Of a stretch of 64,000 nucleotides of DNA, positions 46,573 through 54,889 are shown piece after piece. The notes beneath the pieces were generated by a model. The model did not search any database. It was not told the DNA's origin and was given only the letters and a program-made list of their open reading frames with translations. Position numbers and translations under genes: made by a program. Each line of letters begins with the position of its first letter. Within the stretch, counting starts at the first letter, position 1. This DNA is from Parietichytrium sp. I65-24A. Lineage: Eukaryota; Sar; Bigyra; Thraustochytrida; Thraustochytriidae. The stretch covers positions 124,001 to 188,000 of the forward strand of contig BLSF01000067.1 in assembly GCA_012862575.1 (NCBI GenBank), read 5' to 3'.

Positions 46573-48264
46573 TCAGTCGATGTTTGCAATGTGCTGTTGT
46601 CCCTTGTATTTGTCATGCGCGACGAAGGTGAAGACAGTTTCGTTAGTGGATGCGCTCCGAGCGACGAAGCGATGGCCATGGTACGTCGTCATCGGAGAAG
46701 ATTCCCCTGGCTGAATTTGATTTTGATAGTACATCTCCTCGGTGCCGTCGTCCCAGAAAAGATTAATTGGCTCGTCTCGGTTGTTGCGGAATTGAAGTTG
46801 AATGGATTGGTGATCTGGTGCAGGTCGCTGGTCCTTTGCCTTGTCCTTTCCTATCTTTGGGCGATTCCACAACCAAACGTTGGCACTCCACTTGACCCCT
46901 TTAATGACGGGGCAGCCACCGTGAAGTGAGAATGCATCAAGGGAGGAGTCAGCGCCTTGGTTGTAGAAAAGAATTGCACCTCCACGGGTTGTCGAGCTCC
47001 GAAGGGCTGTAGAAGACGTGTTGCACGCCCATTGAGCGTCACTGTTTGCAATATACCCGGCGGTCTTTTCAGTCCCAGGATGCACAATCTGCTCTCCATT
47101 GTATCCGGCGTGGGTTTTTGAGAGGGGAAATACCGTGTGACCGCCCTCCTCGACGTCAGTTAGGTAGACAAACACAGTTGCAAACCGGTTTGTTCCGTTG
47201 TTGATGACCGGGTCGTGACCGTCGTAAGCAGATGCGTCGAACCAGTCGGTGTGTGGTTTGTACCACTCTGAGACGTTGTACCGCAGCACCTGCAGGGCAT
47301 CGGCCATTTCATTATCGAATGGAAGGCGAGCAAGATCGAAAGACCTCCTGCGAACACGGCGCGCTGCCCAGCTGTTGAAGTCCCATGATGTACTGGAGTT
47401 CCGTGTGTTGTCACGCCATCCGCTGAATCCCACCTCGCTTGGTTTAACAAGCTCTTGGTTGTGTCCAAGAATTGCATCAATCTCCTCGTCTGTAATGAAG
47501 TTTTCAACCTGAAATACCCGAGGGGAGCCCGACAGCTGCTTCATTCTAATTGGCTTCCCTGGAATCGGACTTGGAAGGTGCGGGAAAATAACATTCCCGA
47601 TCTCAACATATGGATACACAAATTGGATGCCTTGAGGAACAGTGAAGAGCTTGGTTCCGTTCGCGACCTCCATAAAGGAGAAAATCCTTCTTCCATTTTC
47701 GGTGAAAAGCCGGGCGCCGTTTTCTGGATTGCAGATCTCTCGCAGAGTTTCATTGTTCTCCTTTGCTACATCCATCGCTTCTGGGAGCTCTAGACACGTT
47801 GAGAAAATCATCTCATCCAAGTTGGCCCACTCTGCGCTTGTGGACTCGATGCCACTCGCACTGTTTGCGTCTCCATTATAGTACACTGTGAAGGTGACGG
47901 GAAACTCTGGCATCTCGCTCTGTGAATAGTGTGAGCGGACATCCTCACTCATGTCCTCCTCCTCGATGGGGCTCCCCATCGGAGCATTATTTTGCAAGCT
48001 GGCAAGCTTCGCCCAGTTGCGGGCAGATCTCGTCTGAGCGCGAAACCCATTCTCATCCCAAAACGCGAGGGCAACGGCGACCAATCCGACAAGTACCCCT
48101 CCGAGCGCAAGGAGTTTAAGATTCTTGTCGTTGGTTCTCTCACAACTTTGTTCGCTCTCGACACTCTTTGCAGGTTCCGGGGTCTCCACGGTCTCCACGG
48201 TCGGGAGACTCTCGTCAACCGGGGTAATGGTCTCCATTTGCTCTAGGGCTTCTTCAGGACTCAT
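46573..48264 (-). CDS. Membrane-anchored prolyl 4-hydroxylase fused to a C-terminal pVHL-like beta domain
   Basis: 563 aa. An acidic N-terminus precedes one TM helix (about 49-68, LKLLALGGVLVGLVAVALAF), as in type II ER/Golgi prolyl hydroxylases. The 2-oxoglutarate/Fe(II) domain at about 245-470 has WYKPHTDWFDA (His338, Asp340), EEGGHTVFPLSKTHAG, distal His448 in HGGCPVIKGVKWSANVWLW, and Lys458 for 2-oxoglutarate. All metal and co-substrate residues are present. Residues about 487-560 resemble the beta domain of the von Hippel-Lindau protein: QLQFRNNRDEPINLFWDDGT, then PGESSPMTTYHGHRFVA. Aligned with human pVHL, Tyr98 matches Tyr512, Ser111 matches Thr527, Tyr112 matches Tyr528, His115 matches His531 and Trp117 matches Phe533. 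In pVHL these positions bind hydroxyproline. No alpha (elongin C-binding) domain follows. The enzyme may thus bind its own product. Confidence 0.85.
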   Translation of the reverse strand: MSPEEALEQMETITPVDESLPTVETVETPEPAKSVESEQSCERTNDKNLKLLALGGVLVGLVAVALAFWDENGFRAQTRSARNWAKLASLQNNAPMGSPIEEEDMSEDVRSHYSQSEMPEFPVTFTVYYNGDANSASGIESTSAEWANLDEMIFSTCLELPEAMDVAKENNETLREICNPENGARLFTENGRRIFSFMEVANGTKLFTVPQGIQFVYPYVEIGNVIFPHLPSPIPGKPIRMKQLSGSPRVFQVENFITDEEIDAILGHNQELVKPSEVGFSGWRDNTRNSSTSWDFNSWAARRVRRRSFDLARLPFDNEMADALQVLRYNVSEWYKPHTDWFDASAYDGHDPVINNGTNRFATVFVYLTDVEEGGHTVFPLSKTHAGYNGEQIVHPGTEKTAGYIANSDAQWACNTSSTALRSSTTRGGAILFYNQGADSSLDAFSLHGGCPVIKGVKWSANVWLWNRPKIGKDKAKDQRPAPDHQSIQLQFRNNRDEPINLFWDDGTEEMYYQNQIQPGESSPMTTYHGHRFVARSASTNETVFTFVAHDKYKGQQHIANID

Positions 48265-48735
48265 GATTTGACAATTTGCTGCTCAGTGTTTTCAGCTCGA
48301 GTCTGATTGAGTGATTGCTGGCTTGGCACGGACAATCGCCTGTTTGTCACTTGCACAGCGGAAGGAGGAGTACGGTAGCATAAGACTTTCCCTCCACGTT
48401 GGAAACGATTCCGCATGTTCCGCCTGCAGCAACGTTGCCACAAGACCTACCTACTAGTACCCTTCCTGTAGCTTACACTCTGTTGGAACTGGACAGTTTG
48501 CTGCAGAACACTCCTCCGGGCCTCCCGTCGCTTCGGGACGCGTCGATCTTACACGGTTGTTACGTGAGAAAAACGAGAGGAATTTCCCGCGGAACAGCTT
48601 GCAACGTGTGATACTATCACATAGCCCTTCGATAGCTGCTTCCCTTATCGCAACTGCCAGGTACTAGTACTGACTTTCGCCCTGGCGTATGTGATAGCTC
48701 CTGACGTTTCTCTCCTTTTTATTTGTTGAATTCAT

Positions 48736-48776
48736 CTTGATCAAATCAATTGATTGATTTCAATTGATTGATCAAG
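48736..48776. repeat. Inverted repeat / hairpin, 17-18 bp arms
   Basis: Left arm CTTGATCAAATCAATTGA, 6-base loop, right arm TCAATTGATTGATCAAG; the arms are complementary except for one extra base. About 470 bp upstream of the prolyl hydroxylase start. Confidence 0.85.
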
Positions 48777-49487
48777 CTCAAGAGAGAAAACGAAACTGAC
48801 TTTGCACAAGTACGGCGATTACATGAAGATCCCGTACCATGAGGCCTCAGAGCTTATATGACTGATACAAATGAAGCGCGAGTCCCAGGTAAAATCTGTA
48901 ACAGCCACAGCCAGGACAGCCAACGACTCATTCGCCTTCTTTCATTCACTCAGTTGGTCGCGCGAAACTTGCTAAACTTGCCACGAAGAACACGCGCAAA
49001 GGCAAAAGACCCACCCACCGTCTAAACCAGAGTTGCCTCTTTCGACCCACCGCCTGATTTGCTCAATTTGATTTTCATTCTCCACGATCTCTTCTCGTTT
49101 CGATGAACATGTGAGCAAAAGACGGAATCCGACTCTCTCCGAACGTAGGAAAGAAAGTATCGAGAACAAAAAATTAATTCGGAAGAATGCAAAGAAATTT
49201 CGCACACGCGTGCCATTAAGTGCCATTTTCTCTCTGGGGTAGGGCATATTTTCGGAAACAGATAGGAATTGAAGCGGCGTGTCTAGCACTGCTTCAGCAA
49301 GTCAAAAAACATCATTCTTCTTACTGTAAAGATTTATGTGGTCCTACTTGAGAGTCGCACGAAAAGTTGCTTGTTTCAGCTTTCCTCATAATGTACCTCA
49401 CTGTGGGGAATTTTCTCCTATCATATCCTTAAGCTGTTCTATGTTGCACCACGCCACTTATGACGATCCAAGGACCTGTTCACGTAT

Positions 49488-49505
49488 GTTCATGAGCTCA
49501 TGAAC
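49488..49505. promoter_or_regulatory. Perfect 18-bp palindrome upstream of MBF1
   Basis: GTTCATGAGCTCATGAAC is fully self-complementary. Further GTTC (49478-49481) and GAAC (49511-49514) extend the symmetry. Its position beside the heat-shock elements suggests a dimeric factor site; function inferred. Confidence 0.6.
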
Positions 49506-49535
49506 AAATAGAACAAATATGCGAGCAATTCTTGT

Positions 49536-49587
49536 TTCAGGAACATTCTAGAACAGTCCGATTTTCAGTCGAGTTTCTAGAACCTTC
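49536..49587. promoter_or_regulatory. Heat-shock element cluster upstream of MBF1
   Basis: Two perfect HSF-type arrays. At 49536-49553, TTC-ag-GAA-ca-TTC-ta-GAA gives four inverted nTTCn/nGAAn units in exact 5-bp phase. At 49575-49587, TTC-ta-GAA-cc-TTC gives three more. They lie about 575-625 bp before the MBF1 start and about 1.3 kb from the prolyl hydroxylase start. HSF trimers bind three or more such units, so heat or stress control of MBF1 is the simplest reading. Confidence 0.75.
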
Positions 49588-50114
49588 GTCAGGCTCTCTT
49601 TGTTCGTTCTCCGCTGCTTCGTAACTAAGAGGAGCCCTACGACCGTTGTCATCTATCTGTCCTATACGAAGTCTACTATCCTTCTATTTATTCTTAGAGG
49701 CGCCACTTTAGTACGCTCGTCCTAGTAGACATAGACCTCAGATCTATACCTCTTTAAGGCTCTCCTACGAGCAATATTTCCTATGCTATTGATAATGTAG
49801 TACCTACCTACCTACCTAGCTAGCAGACGGAAGTGATGAATGAGAAAAGCCAACAATCAGTACAATCAGTCAACCAATCCTTAGTCGATCAATCAGACAA
49901 CACATTATTCATCAGACAAGCAGTCAAAGCAAGGATGGATACATGGATACATAGATAGAAAGATAGTTAGACGGAGCTGTGCGAAGGAGAGAGAACAAAC
50001 AAACCAAACAGGCTTACTCAACCTGGTACAAGAGTACCCAAACAACGAAAGAAAGCTTTGTGCGCAGACCTACAACAACGCGGAGCACAAGCAGCGCACG
50101 GAGCATCGACCAAG

Positions 50115-50140
50115 AACAACAACAACAACAACAACAACAA
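50115..50140 (+). repeat. (AAC)8 microsatellite in the MBF1 leader
   Basis: AAC/CAA repeat ending 21 bp before the MBF1 ATG. It is open in frame with MBF1, and would read as poly-Gln, but no ATG lies upstream in that frame within the leader, so it is treated as 5'UTR. Confidence 0.8.
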
Positions 50141-50161
50141 GTAGAAGTAGAAGAAGGAGAG

Positions 50162-50701
50162 ATGGAGCAGCAGGACTGGGCAGAGGTGTCATGGGACAAG
50201 ACCGGCACGAAGCAGGCTGGCGTGAGCAAGAAGAAGCAGCTGGCGTCCGCAGCTCGCAAGGGCCAGCTGGAGACAGAGAAGAAGTTTGGCGCGGCCACCA
50301 ACTCGCAGGGCGGCAGCGTGAACATGGTCAAGTTGGAGGAGAGCGAAGAGCTCTCCGTGGCCAAGGTGAGCGTGGAGCTGAAGAAGATGCTCATGACGGA
50401 ACGGCAGAAGGCTGGCGTGACCCAGAAGGACCTCGCCACCGCATGCAACCTGAAGGCCACGGTCATCCAGGACTACGAGGCGGGCAAGGCGATTCCTAAC
50501 ACTGCTGTCCTAGGCAAGATTGAGCGCGCGCTCAAGCAGAAGAATCCTGCGTTTGTGATCGGCACATTCACCAAGGCCCACAAGAAGGCCATGGAAAAGG
50601 CAAAGGCGAAGAAGGCGGCCACGGAGGGCACTGGCTCTGCTGGGGGCGTCAAGAAGGCTGCGGCAGCGCCTGGTCCAGTGGCTCGCAGCCGCCGATTCTA
50701 A
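50162..50701 (+). CDS. MBF1: Multiprotein-bridging factor 1 (transcriptional coactivator)
   Basis: 179 aa, beginning MEQQDWAEVSWDKTGTK, the conserved MBF1 start (W-x-x-V-x-W/I-x-K). The N-terminal MBF1 domain contains KKKQLASAARKGQLETEKKF. The Cro/C1-type helix-turn-helix covers about 75-135 (LKKMLMTERQKAGVTQKDLA, IQDYEAGKAIPNTAVLGKIE). A basic Ala/Lys-rich tail of about 40 residues follows the usual end of the family. MBF1 bridges bZIP or other activators to TBP in the nucleus and also helps ribosome quality control; it is stress-responsive in several lineages. The heat-shock elements at 49536-49587 fit that. Single exon. Confidence 0.95.
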   Translation: MEQQDWAEVSWDKTGTKQAGVSKKKQLASAARKGQLETEKKFGAATNSQGGSVNMVKLEESEELSVAKVSVELKKMLMTERQKAGVTQKDLATACNLKATVIQDYEAGKAIPNTAVLGKIERALKQKNPAFVIGTFTKAHKKAMEKAKAKKAATEGTGSAGGVKKAAAAPGPVARSRRF

Positions 50702-51276
50702 GTTTGGATCTTGGAGTCAATTGACATGCACTATATTGACCGCCAGAGACAATTTTCCTCACTCTGTTGTTGGGGGAGTCTATTTGCGGCATGGTTCCTG
50801 CTTTTTTGCCGATTCTTGCGCTGAATCGTTAGGCCGGCAAGCGATATTTGGTCTTTGATTTTTATTCTTATTTTTTCGAGATGATGAGGCGCGGTGTTTT
50901 CCAATGTCTACCTTCTGTAGTAAGGCAGAAAGGGGCCGGGAGAGTGATTGGACAAAAAGAATAAACGAACAGAATACCTAGCTTGCTTCTTGCTTTTTCA
51001 ATTTCTTAGTGTCTGGAGTTCAATGTCTAAGCTTTTCATGTTCTGAACAGTTTAGACGTAGGGTTTTATCTTAGGAAATTCAGACATGCACATTCAACAG
51101 ACAGCGCTATCGACGAAAAGAAGCAAATATGTGAAGGAGGAAAATAGAAAGAAATACTTGCTTCCGTTGATGAATTGATGAATTGGCAACACTCAAAACT
51201 TTTAGCTGCGCTTGCAGGCCTGTAGAGTACCGGCACCAGTGGTCGCTTCTCTCATGCCGAGAAGTCAAAATTGGCA
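50702..51276. other. Convergent intergenic region
   Basis: 3' sides of MBF1 and the HAD phosphatase. An AATAAA lies near 50960. Nothing else seen. Confidence 0.45.
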
Positions 51277-52137
51277 TTAGACGTCTTGTTCCAAAGACGT
51301 CTCGAGATCAGCTGCTATGTGAGTCGGAAATCCCTTCGTCTTTGCATCCCATCCATCGACCTGGTCTTGCCTGGTGCACCCGCTCATCACCAGTAGCGAA
51401 TCTACGCCGCCATTTTTGCCGAAAGCGCAGTCTGTATCGAGTCGATCACCCACCATGAGCGTCTCAGAAGCCTCAAAGTCATACTTGGCTAGCAGGTGCT
51501 TGAACAGCTCGGCATTCGGTTTTCCCGCAACATAAGTCTTTTCCCCCTGAGGATCGTCAACACTGTATTGAATTGCGGCAACTTGGCATCCATTCCCAGG
51601 CATATACTTTCCGCCGATCCGGTCGGCACTGTCGGGATTTGTTGCTACAAGCTTGGCACCTGCCTGAAGGTACAAACTTGCCATGCACAGTTTGCGATAA
51701 TTAAAAGCTTGATCCCAGCTGACAAACACAGCTTTGACGTCTGGGTCGATCTCGATTTTGAGAAATTCCTCCGTCGTGACCTTGATGTCGCTGTTGTCCT
51801 GGCAGGTGGAGATTCCCATCTCCTCCAGCTCTTGCACTGCGCCAGTCTCTCCAATCACAAACACTTTGTCGTAATTGTGCTTTTTGCAGTATTCCGCACC
51901 AGCAGATGCAGCCGTGTTGACGTCTTCAAGCGCTACATTTTTAAAACCGAGGTCCTTGAACTTGTCAACATACATCTTTCGGCTTTTCGAACCATTGTTC
52001 GTCACAAACACCACGCGCTTCCCCTGTGCCTTCATCTTCTCCACGGCTCTTACGGAGGACGCAATCGCCTCCGCCCCGTGCCACAGCACGCCATCGCAGT
52101 CCAGCACAAAGTTGCGATATTTGTCCAACAACCTCAT
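51277..52137 (-). CDS. HAD-superfamily phosphoglycolate/4-nitrophenyl phosphatase (PGP/PDXP type)
   Basis: 286 aa from the first ATG (MRLLDKYRNFVLDCDGVLWH). HAD subclass IIA. Motif I is DCDGV with nucleophile Asp13 and Asp15, motif II is VVFVTNNGSKSR, motif III Lys lies in GKPNAELFKHLL, and motif IV in MVGDRLDTDCAFGKNGGVDS. The C2 cap and the late LLVMSGCT block match phosphoglycolate phosphatase/pyridoxal phosphatase. Such enzymes clear 2-phosphoglycolate and related toxic phosphometabolites in the cytosol. All catalytic residues are present. Exact substrate uncertain because the cap determines it. Confidence 0.92.
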   Translation of the reverse strand: MRLLDKYRNFVLDCDGVLWHGAEAIASSVRAVEKMKAQGKRVVFVTNNGSKSRKMYVDKFKDLGFKNVALEDVNTAASAGAEYCKKHNYDKVFVIGETGAVQELEEMGISTCQDNSDIKVTTEEFLKIEIDPDVKAVFVSWDQAFNYRKLCMASLYLQAGAKLVATNPDSADRIGGKYMPGNGCQVAAIQYSVDDPQGEKTYVAGKPNAELFKHLLAKYDFEASETLMVGDRLDTDCAFGKNGGVDSLLVMSGCTRQDQVDGWDAKTKGFPTHIAADLETSLEQDV

Positions 52138-53578
52138 CTTCACCCTGACTCCTGAGCAGTCACGATAGAGACTGCAACCCAACTCGCTCAACTCCAAGCT
52201 CTACACTTTGAGGCGCCTCGAGTGAGTGTGACTTGAACTTCCAACTCCTCTGCTTCCTCGTTCGCTCGCTCGCGTAGTGTATCAAAACTCAAAACACGTT
52301 TCGACAGACTGGAACTTCGAAATGTGGGTACGAGCACCGGTACTCGAGTACTACTGATGCTGTTGGCGATTGCGCAACCTTGGTATCACCGCTGTCCTCA
52401 AGAAGGTCCTCCTGCGTGTGAGAGCTCTTGCTTGCGCCGGTGCACCGACCAAGATTGCTCTCATGGTTTTGCTTTTGTTTGTGTGGCAATGTACACGTAC
52501 GTTTCGCGTGTTGGCAAGGATACTTTGGCATTCATGATCGAACGAGGCCCAACAGGGAAACTCGAGTGAGATATCAATGATCGTCAGTCAAAAGAAATAG
52601 AGGTTCTATCCCCGTTTCAAGACGCTCGACGATGAGCGAGTGCATATGCTTGGCATCTTCTGCTTCTGCCGTGGAGCGCGATGGCCAAGTGGCGTAGATG
52701 GAATTGGTTCGTTGATGCGTGGGGCATGAATGTGACGCGGCGCTCCAAGGTTGGGTTCCAAGTTCCAGACATATTCGACACTCAGCGTTTATTCAATTGA
52801 TGCTCAGTGGATCTCAGTGGTGCCGCGATTGATCTCATTTCGTCCAGTACATGGCGTAAGGTCAAAAACTGGACAATTTGATTGTGAATGTCGTGCCGGA
52901 CGAACTCGCAGCCAATGAAGAATGACAGGAGAAGAAGAAGCTTCGTGGAATTTAGAGATTATTGTTCCTAATCGGAACAGAGGTTCTCCGAAGGTTCTCC
53001 GAAGGGTCTCTTGCGAGGATTTGGGATTCTTCACGATTCTCGCCCTCGTGACCGTTCAATGAGACAAATCTCCATCCTATCGCTCTGTGACACGGAGCCG
53101 CACTGTTAGGGCCCTCCGTCTTGCTGCACCTGACGCCACAATGTCAGAAGAATCTCTCGAAGAGGCTTTTAACAGGCACGTGAAACTTGTGTGCATGTCG
53201 TTTCTCTTTCGCCGCCGTGACCGTGTGACCGTCACAGCCTCAGTGTCAACGTAGCAAGCAAACAAAACAAACTAGTTTTGAACCAACAATGTTTCATCGT
53301 TTTCATCACATCAGAATTCAGAAAAAGTGTGCAAACGAAAAATCCACTTTGGGTATAACACTTCGCTATCAGTTGCCTTAGGAGAAAATTTTCCTATGCC
53401 GACTTGTAGTGACAGAGAAACAAGTGTGAACGGATGTGAACAGAGCGAAAAGGCTTGCAAGCGCAGCGTTTCACTGTCGGGAAGGAGGGGACCACAACCT
53501 CGGGGAGTACGCGAAAGCCTTGCGTTGATTGAGAGGAGCGCTGTGAACCAGTGTGCGCGACAGATGGGGCGGTTTAAG
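52138..53578. other. Divergent intergenic region
   Basis: Between the HAD gene (-) and the SH3 gene (+). Contains a short tandem AGGTTCTCCGA x2 at 52981-53002 and otherwise no gene. The start of the SH3 gene is uncertain; the frame is open back to about 53327, with an ATG at 53396. Confidence 0.45.
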
Positions 53579-54814
53579 ATGTCTGGCTTGGCAGCGTTGG
53601 CGTCGACCAAGTGGAAGAAGAAGAAGAAGCAGAATGAAAAGGAGTTGGTCTCTCACGAGAGCGGAAGGGGTGCCGCGAGGTTTGAGAAAGGCCATGAGAT
53701 CTGCTTGAGTGATGCGAAGGAGGCAGACGCAACTACCTCGCTTGGGTGTGAGGTGCAGAAGAAGAGGGGCAAACGAAGTTCCCTGAAGAAATTGATTGGC
53801 AGGGCTCTCACCTTGGACGCCGCCATGACCGAACGACAAAGATTCGAAACAGAAGAAACCGCGAGCCTTGCAGAAGATGAATTGGACAACTCTACGGAGG
53901 ACGCCCAGGAGGAGGATACTCGGATGGACTTGAATCTCGTTCTGAAGGTTTTGCAAGTGTGTCATCTTCTTCCGTTAAACAAGCTCGACCTGGATGATGA
54001 TGACTTTATTCTTGAAGAGGCAGTTGACGACCCCGCATTCATAATCGACGCATACACTTTGATCGGCCAGCTCCGAACAAACGGGGTATCTGAGGACTTG
54101 TTTCAGATAGATGATCCGTCCAATCCTGATGAAGAGCTGCAGTGTGCTTACAAAGTCTTGGGAACTTTAGCAATCGCGTTTCAGGAGGCCCACCGACAGT
54201 CAATGCTGGGAAATCTTGGCACGTCTCGAGTGTCGATCGAAGCCTTGACAGCCACAGAACTCGAGGTTTTAAATGGTCTTCATGAAATTCGGCCTGCCCT
54301 CGAGGCGGTCGGATTTCTTGACTTTGCCGGCCATTTAATTCCAAGTTTGTCCGCTTCTTTGCTGACTGCGGCTTCGATGGCTCTCAATCCGGCAGAAAAA
54401 GACAATGCAAAAGATTCCTCAGAGCCAACTCATACCGAATGCGCCAACAAACCGGCCCGAGTTTCTCTCCCGAGCACCGGGTATTCGCCCAAATCCATGA
54501 TTGCAGTGCACGACTTTGAGCCTCGTAGCGATTCCGACGTGCGCATGCAGCAGGGCGACAAATTGGAGGTCCTCGAAGTTTTCGAAGATGGGTGGGTTCG
54601 TGGGCGTGTTCACACCGCCAGTGGCGCGCACGCAGAGGGAGAGTTTCCATCGACATTCGTCCGGCCCGAAGACCCTGACATCGAACTCGTCATGATGCGA
54701 GCAATCCTCGACGCGGCAAACAGCAACGGTGTGCCCGCAGAGCTCCTGATCGCGAAAATGTCCAAAGCAGCAGAAACTCGCCAATCTCTCAGAGCCGAGA
54801 TTTGCTTGCACTGA
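53579..54814 (+). CDS. SH3-domain protein with basic N-terminus
   Basis: 411 aa from MSGLAALASTKWKKKKKQNE; ATGs at 53563 and 53396 in the same frame are possible. The Lys-rich start (KWKKKKKQ, KKRGKRSSLKKL) could contact acidic membranes or actin. A helical, acidic middle follows (DLNLVLKVLQVCHLLPLNKL, AYKVLGTLAIAFQEAHRQSM). An SH3 domain lies at about 307-365: IAVHDFEPRSDSDVRMQQGD has the ALYDY-like start, EVFEDGWVRGRV the GWW-like part, and GEFPSTFVRP the final PxxFV. A short C-terminal helix ends the protein. SH3 domains bind proline-rich partners in cytoskeletal and endocytic complexes. The middle region is not a family I recognise. Confidence 0.8.
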   Translation: MSGLAALASTKWKKKKKQNEKELVSHESGRGAARFEKGHEICLSDAKEADATTSLGCEVQKKRGKRSSLKKLIGRALTLDAAMTERQRFETEETASLAEDELDNSTEDAQEEDTRMDLNLVLKVLQVCHLLPLNKLDLDDDDFILEEAVDDPAFIIDAYTLIGQLRTNGVSEDLFQIDDPSNPDEELQCAYKVLGTLAIAFQEAHRQSMLGNLGTSRVSIEALTATELEVLNGLHEIRPALEAVGFLDFAGHLIPSLSASLLTAASMALNPAEKDNAKDSSEPTHTECANKPARVSLPSTGYSPKSMIAVHDFEPRSDSDVRMQQGDKLEVLEVFEDGWVRGRVHTASGAHAEGEFPSTFVRPEDPDIELVMMRAILDAANSNGVPAELLIAKMSKAAETRQSLRAEICLH

Positions 54815-54862
54815 TTGCTCCACGGGGCAGGTCCTCTGCACTCGCACTCTCACACGTCTCCT

Positions 54863-54889
54863 ATCCATCATCCATCATCCATCATCCAC
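54863..54889. repeat. (ATCCATC)n microsatellite
   Basis: About 3.5-4 copies of a heptamer in the SH3 gene 3' region. Confidence 0.75.

Larger units (their letters stand above)
48265..50161. other. Divergent intergenic region with regulatory-looking elements
   Basis: About 1.9 kb between the prolyl hydroxylase (-) and MBF1 (+). Contains a 41-bp hairpin (48736-48776), an 18-bp palindrome (49488-49505), heat-shock-element arrays (49536-49587), CCTA repeats near 49803-49818 and (AAC)8 at 50115-50140 in the MBF1 leader. No ORF of interest. Confidence 0.5.

Noticed and set aside
49979-50161. N-terminal extension of MBF1 with poly-Gln
   Set aside because: The frame opens at a non-ATG codon; the conserved MBF1 start is at 50162, so the CAA run is leader.
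52941-53010. Second possible heat-shock element (TTCTCCGAAGGTTCTCCGAA)
   Set aside because: TTC/GAA units are spaced 3 and 2 bp apart alternately, out of the 5-bp HSF register; it is a short tandem duplication.
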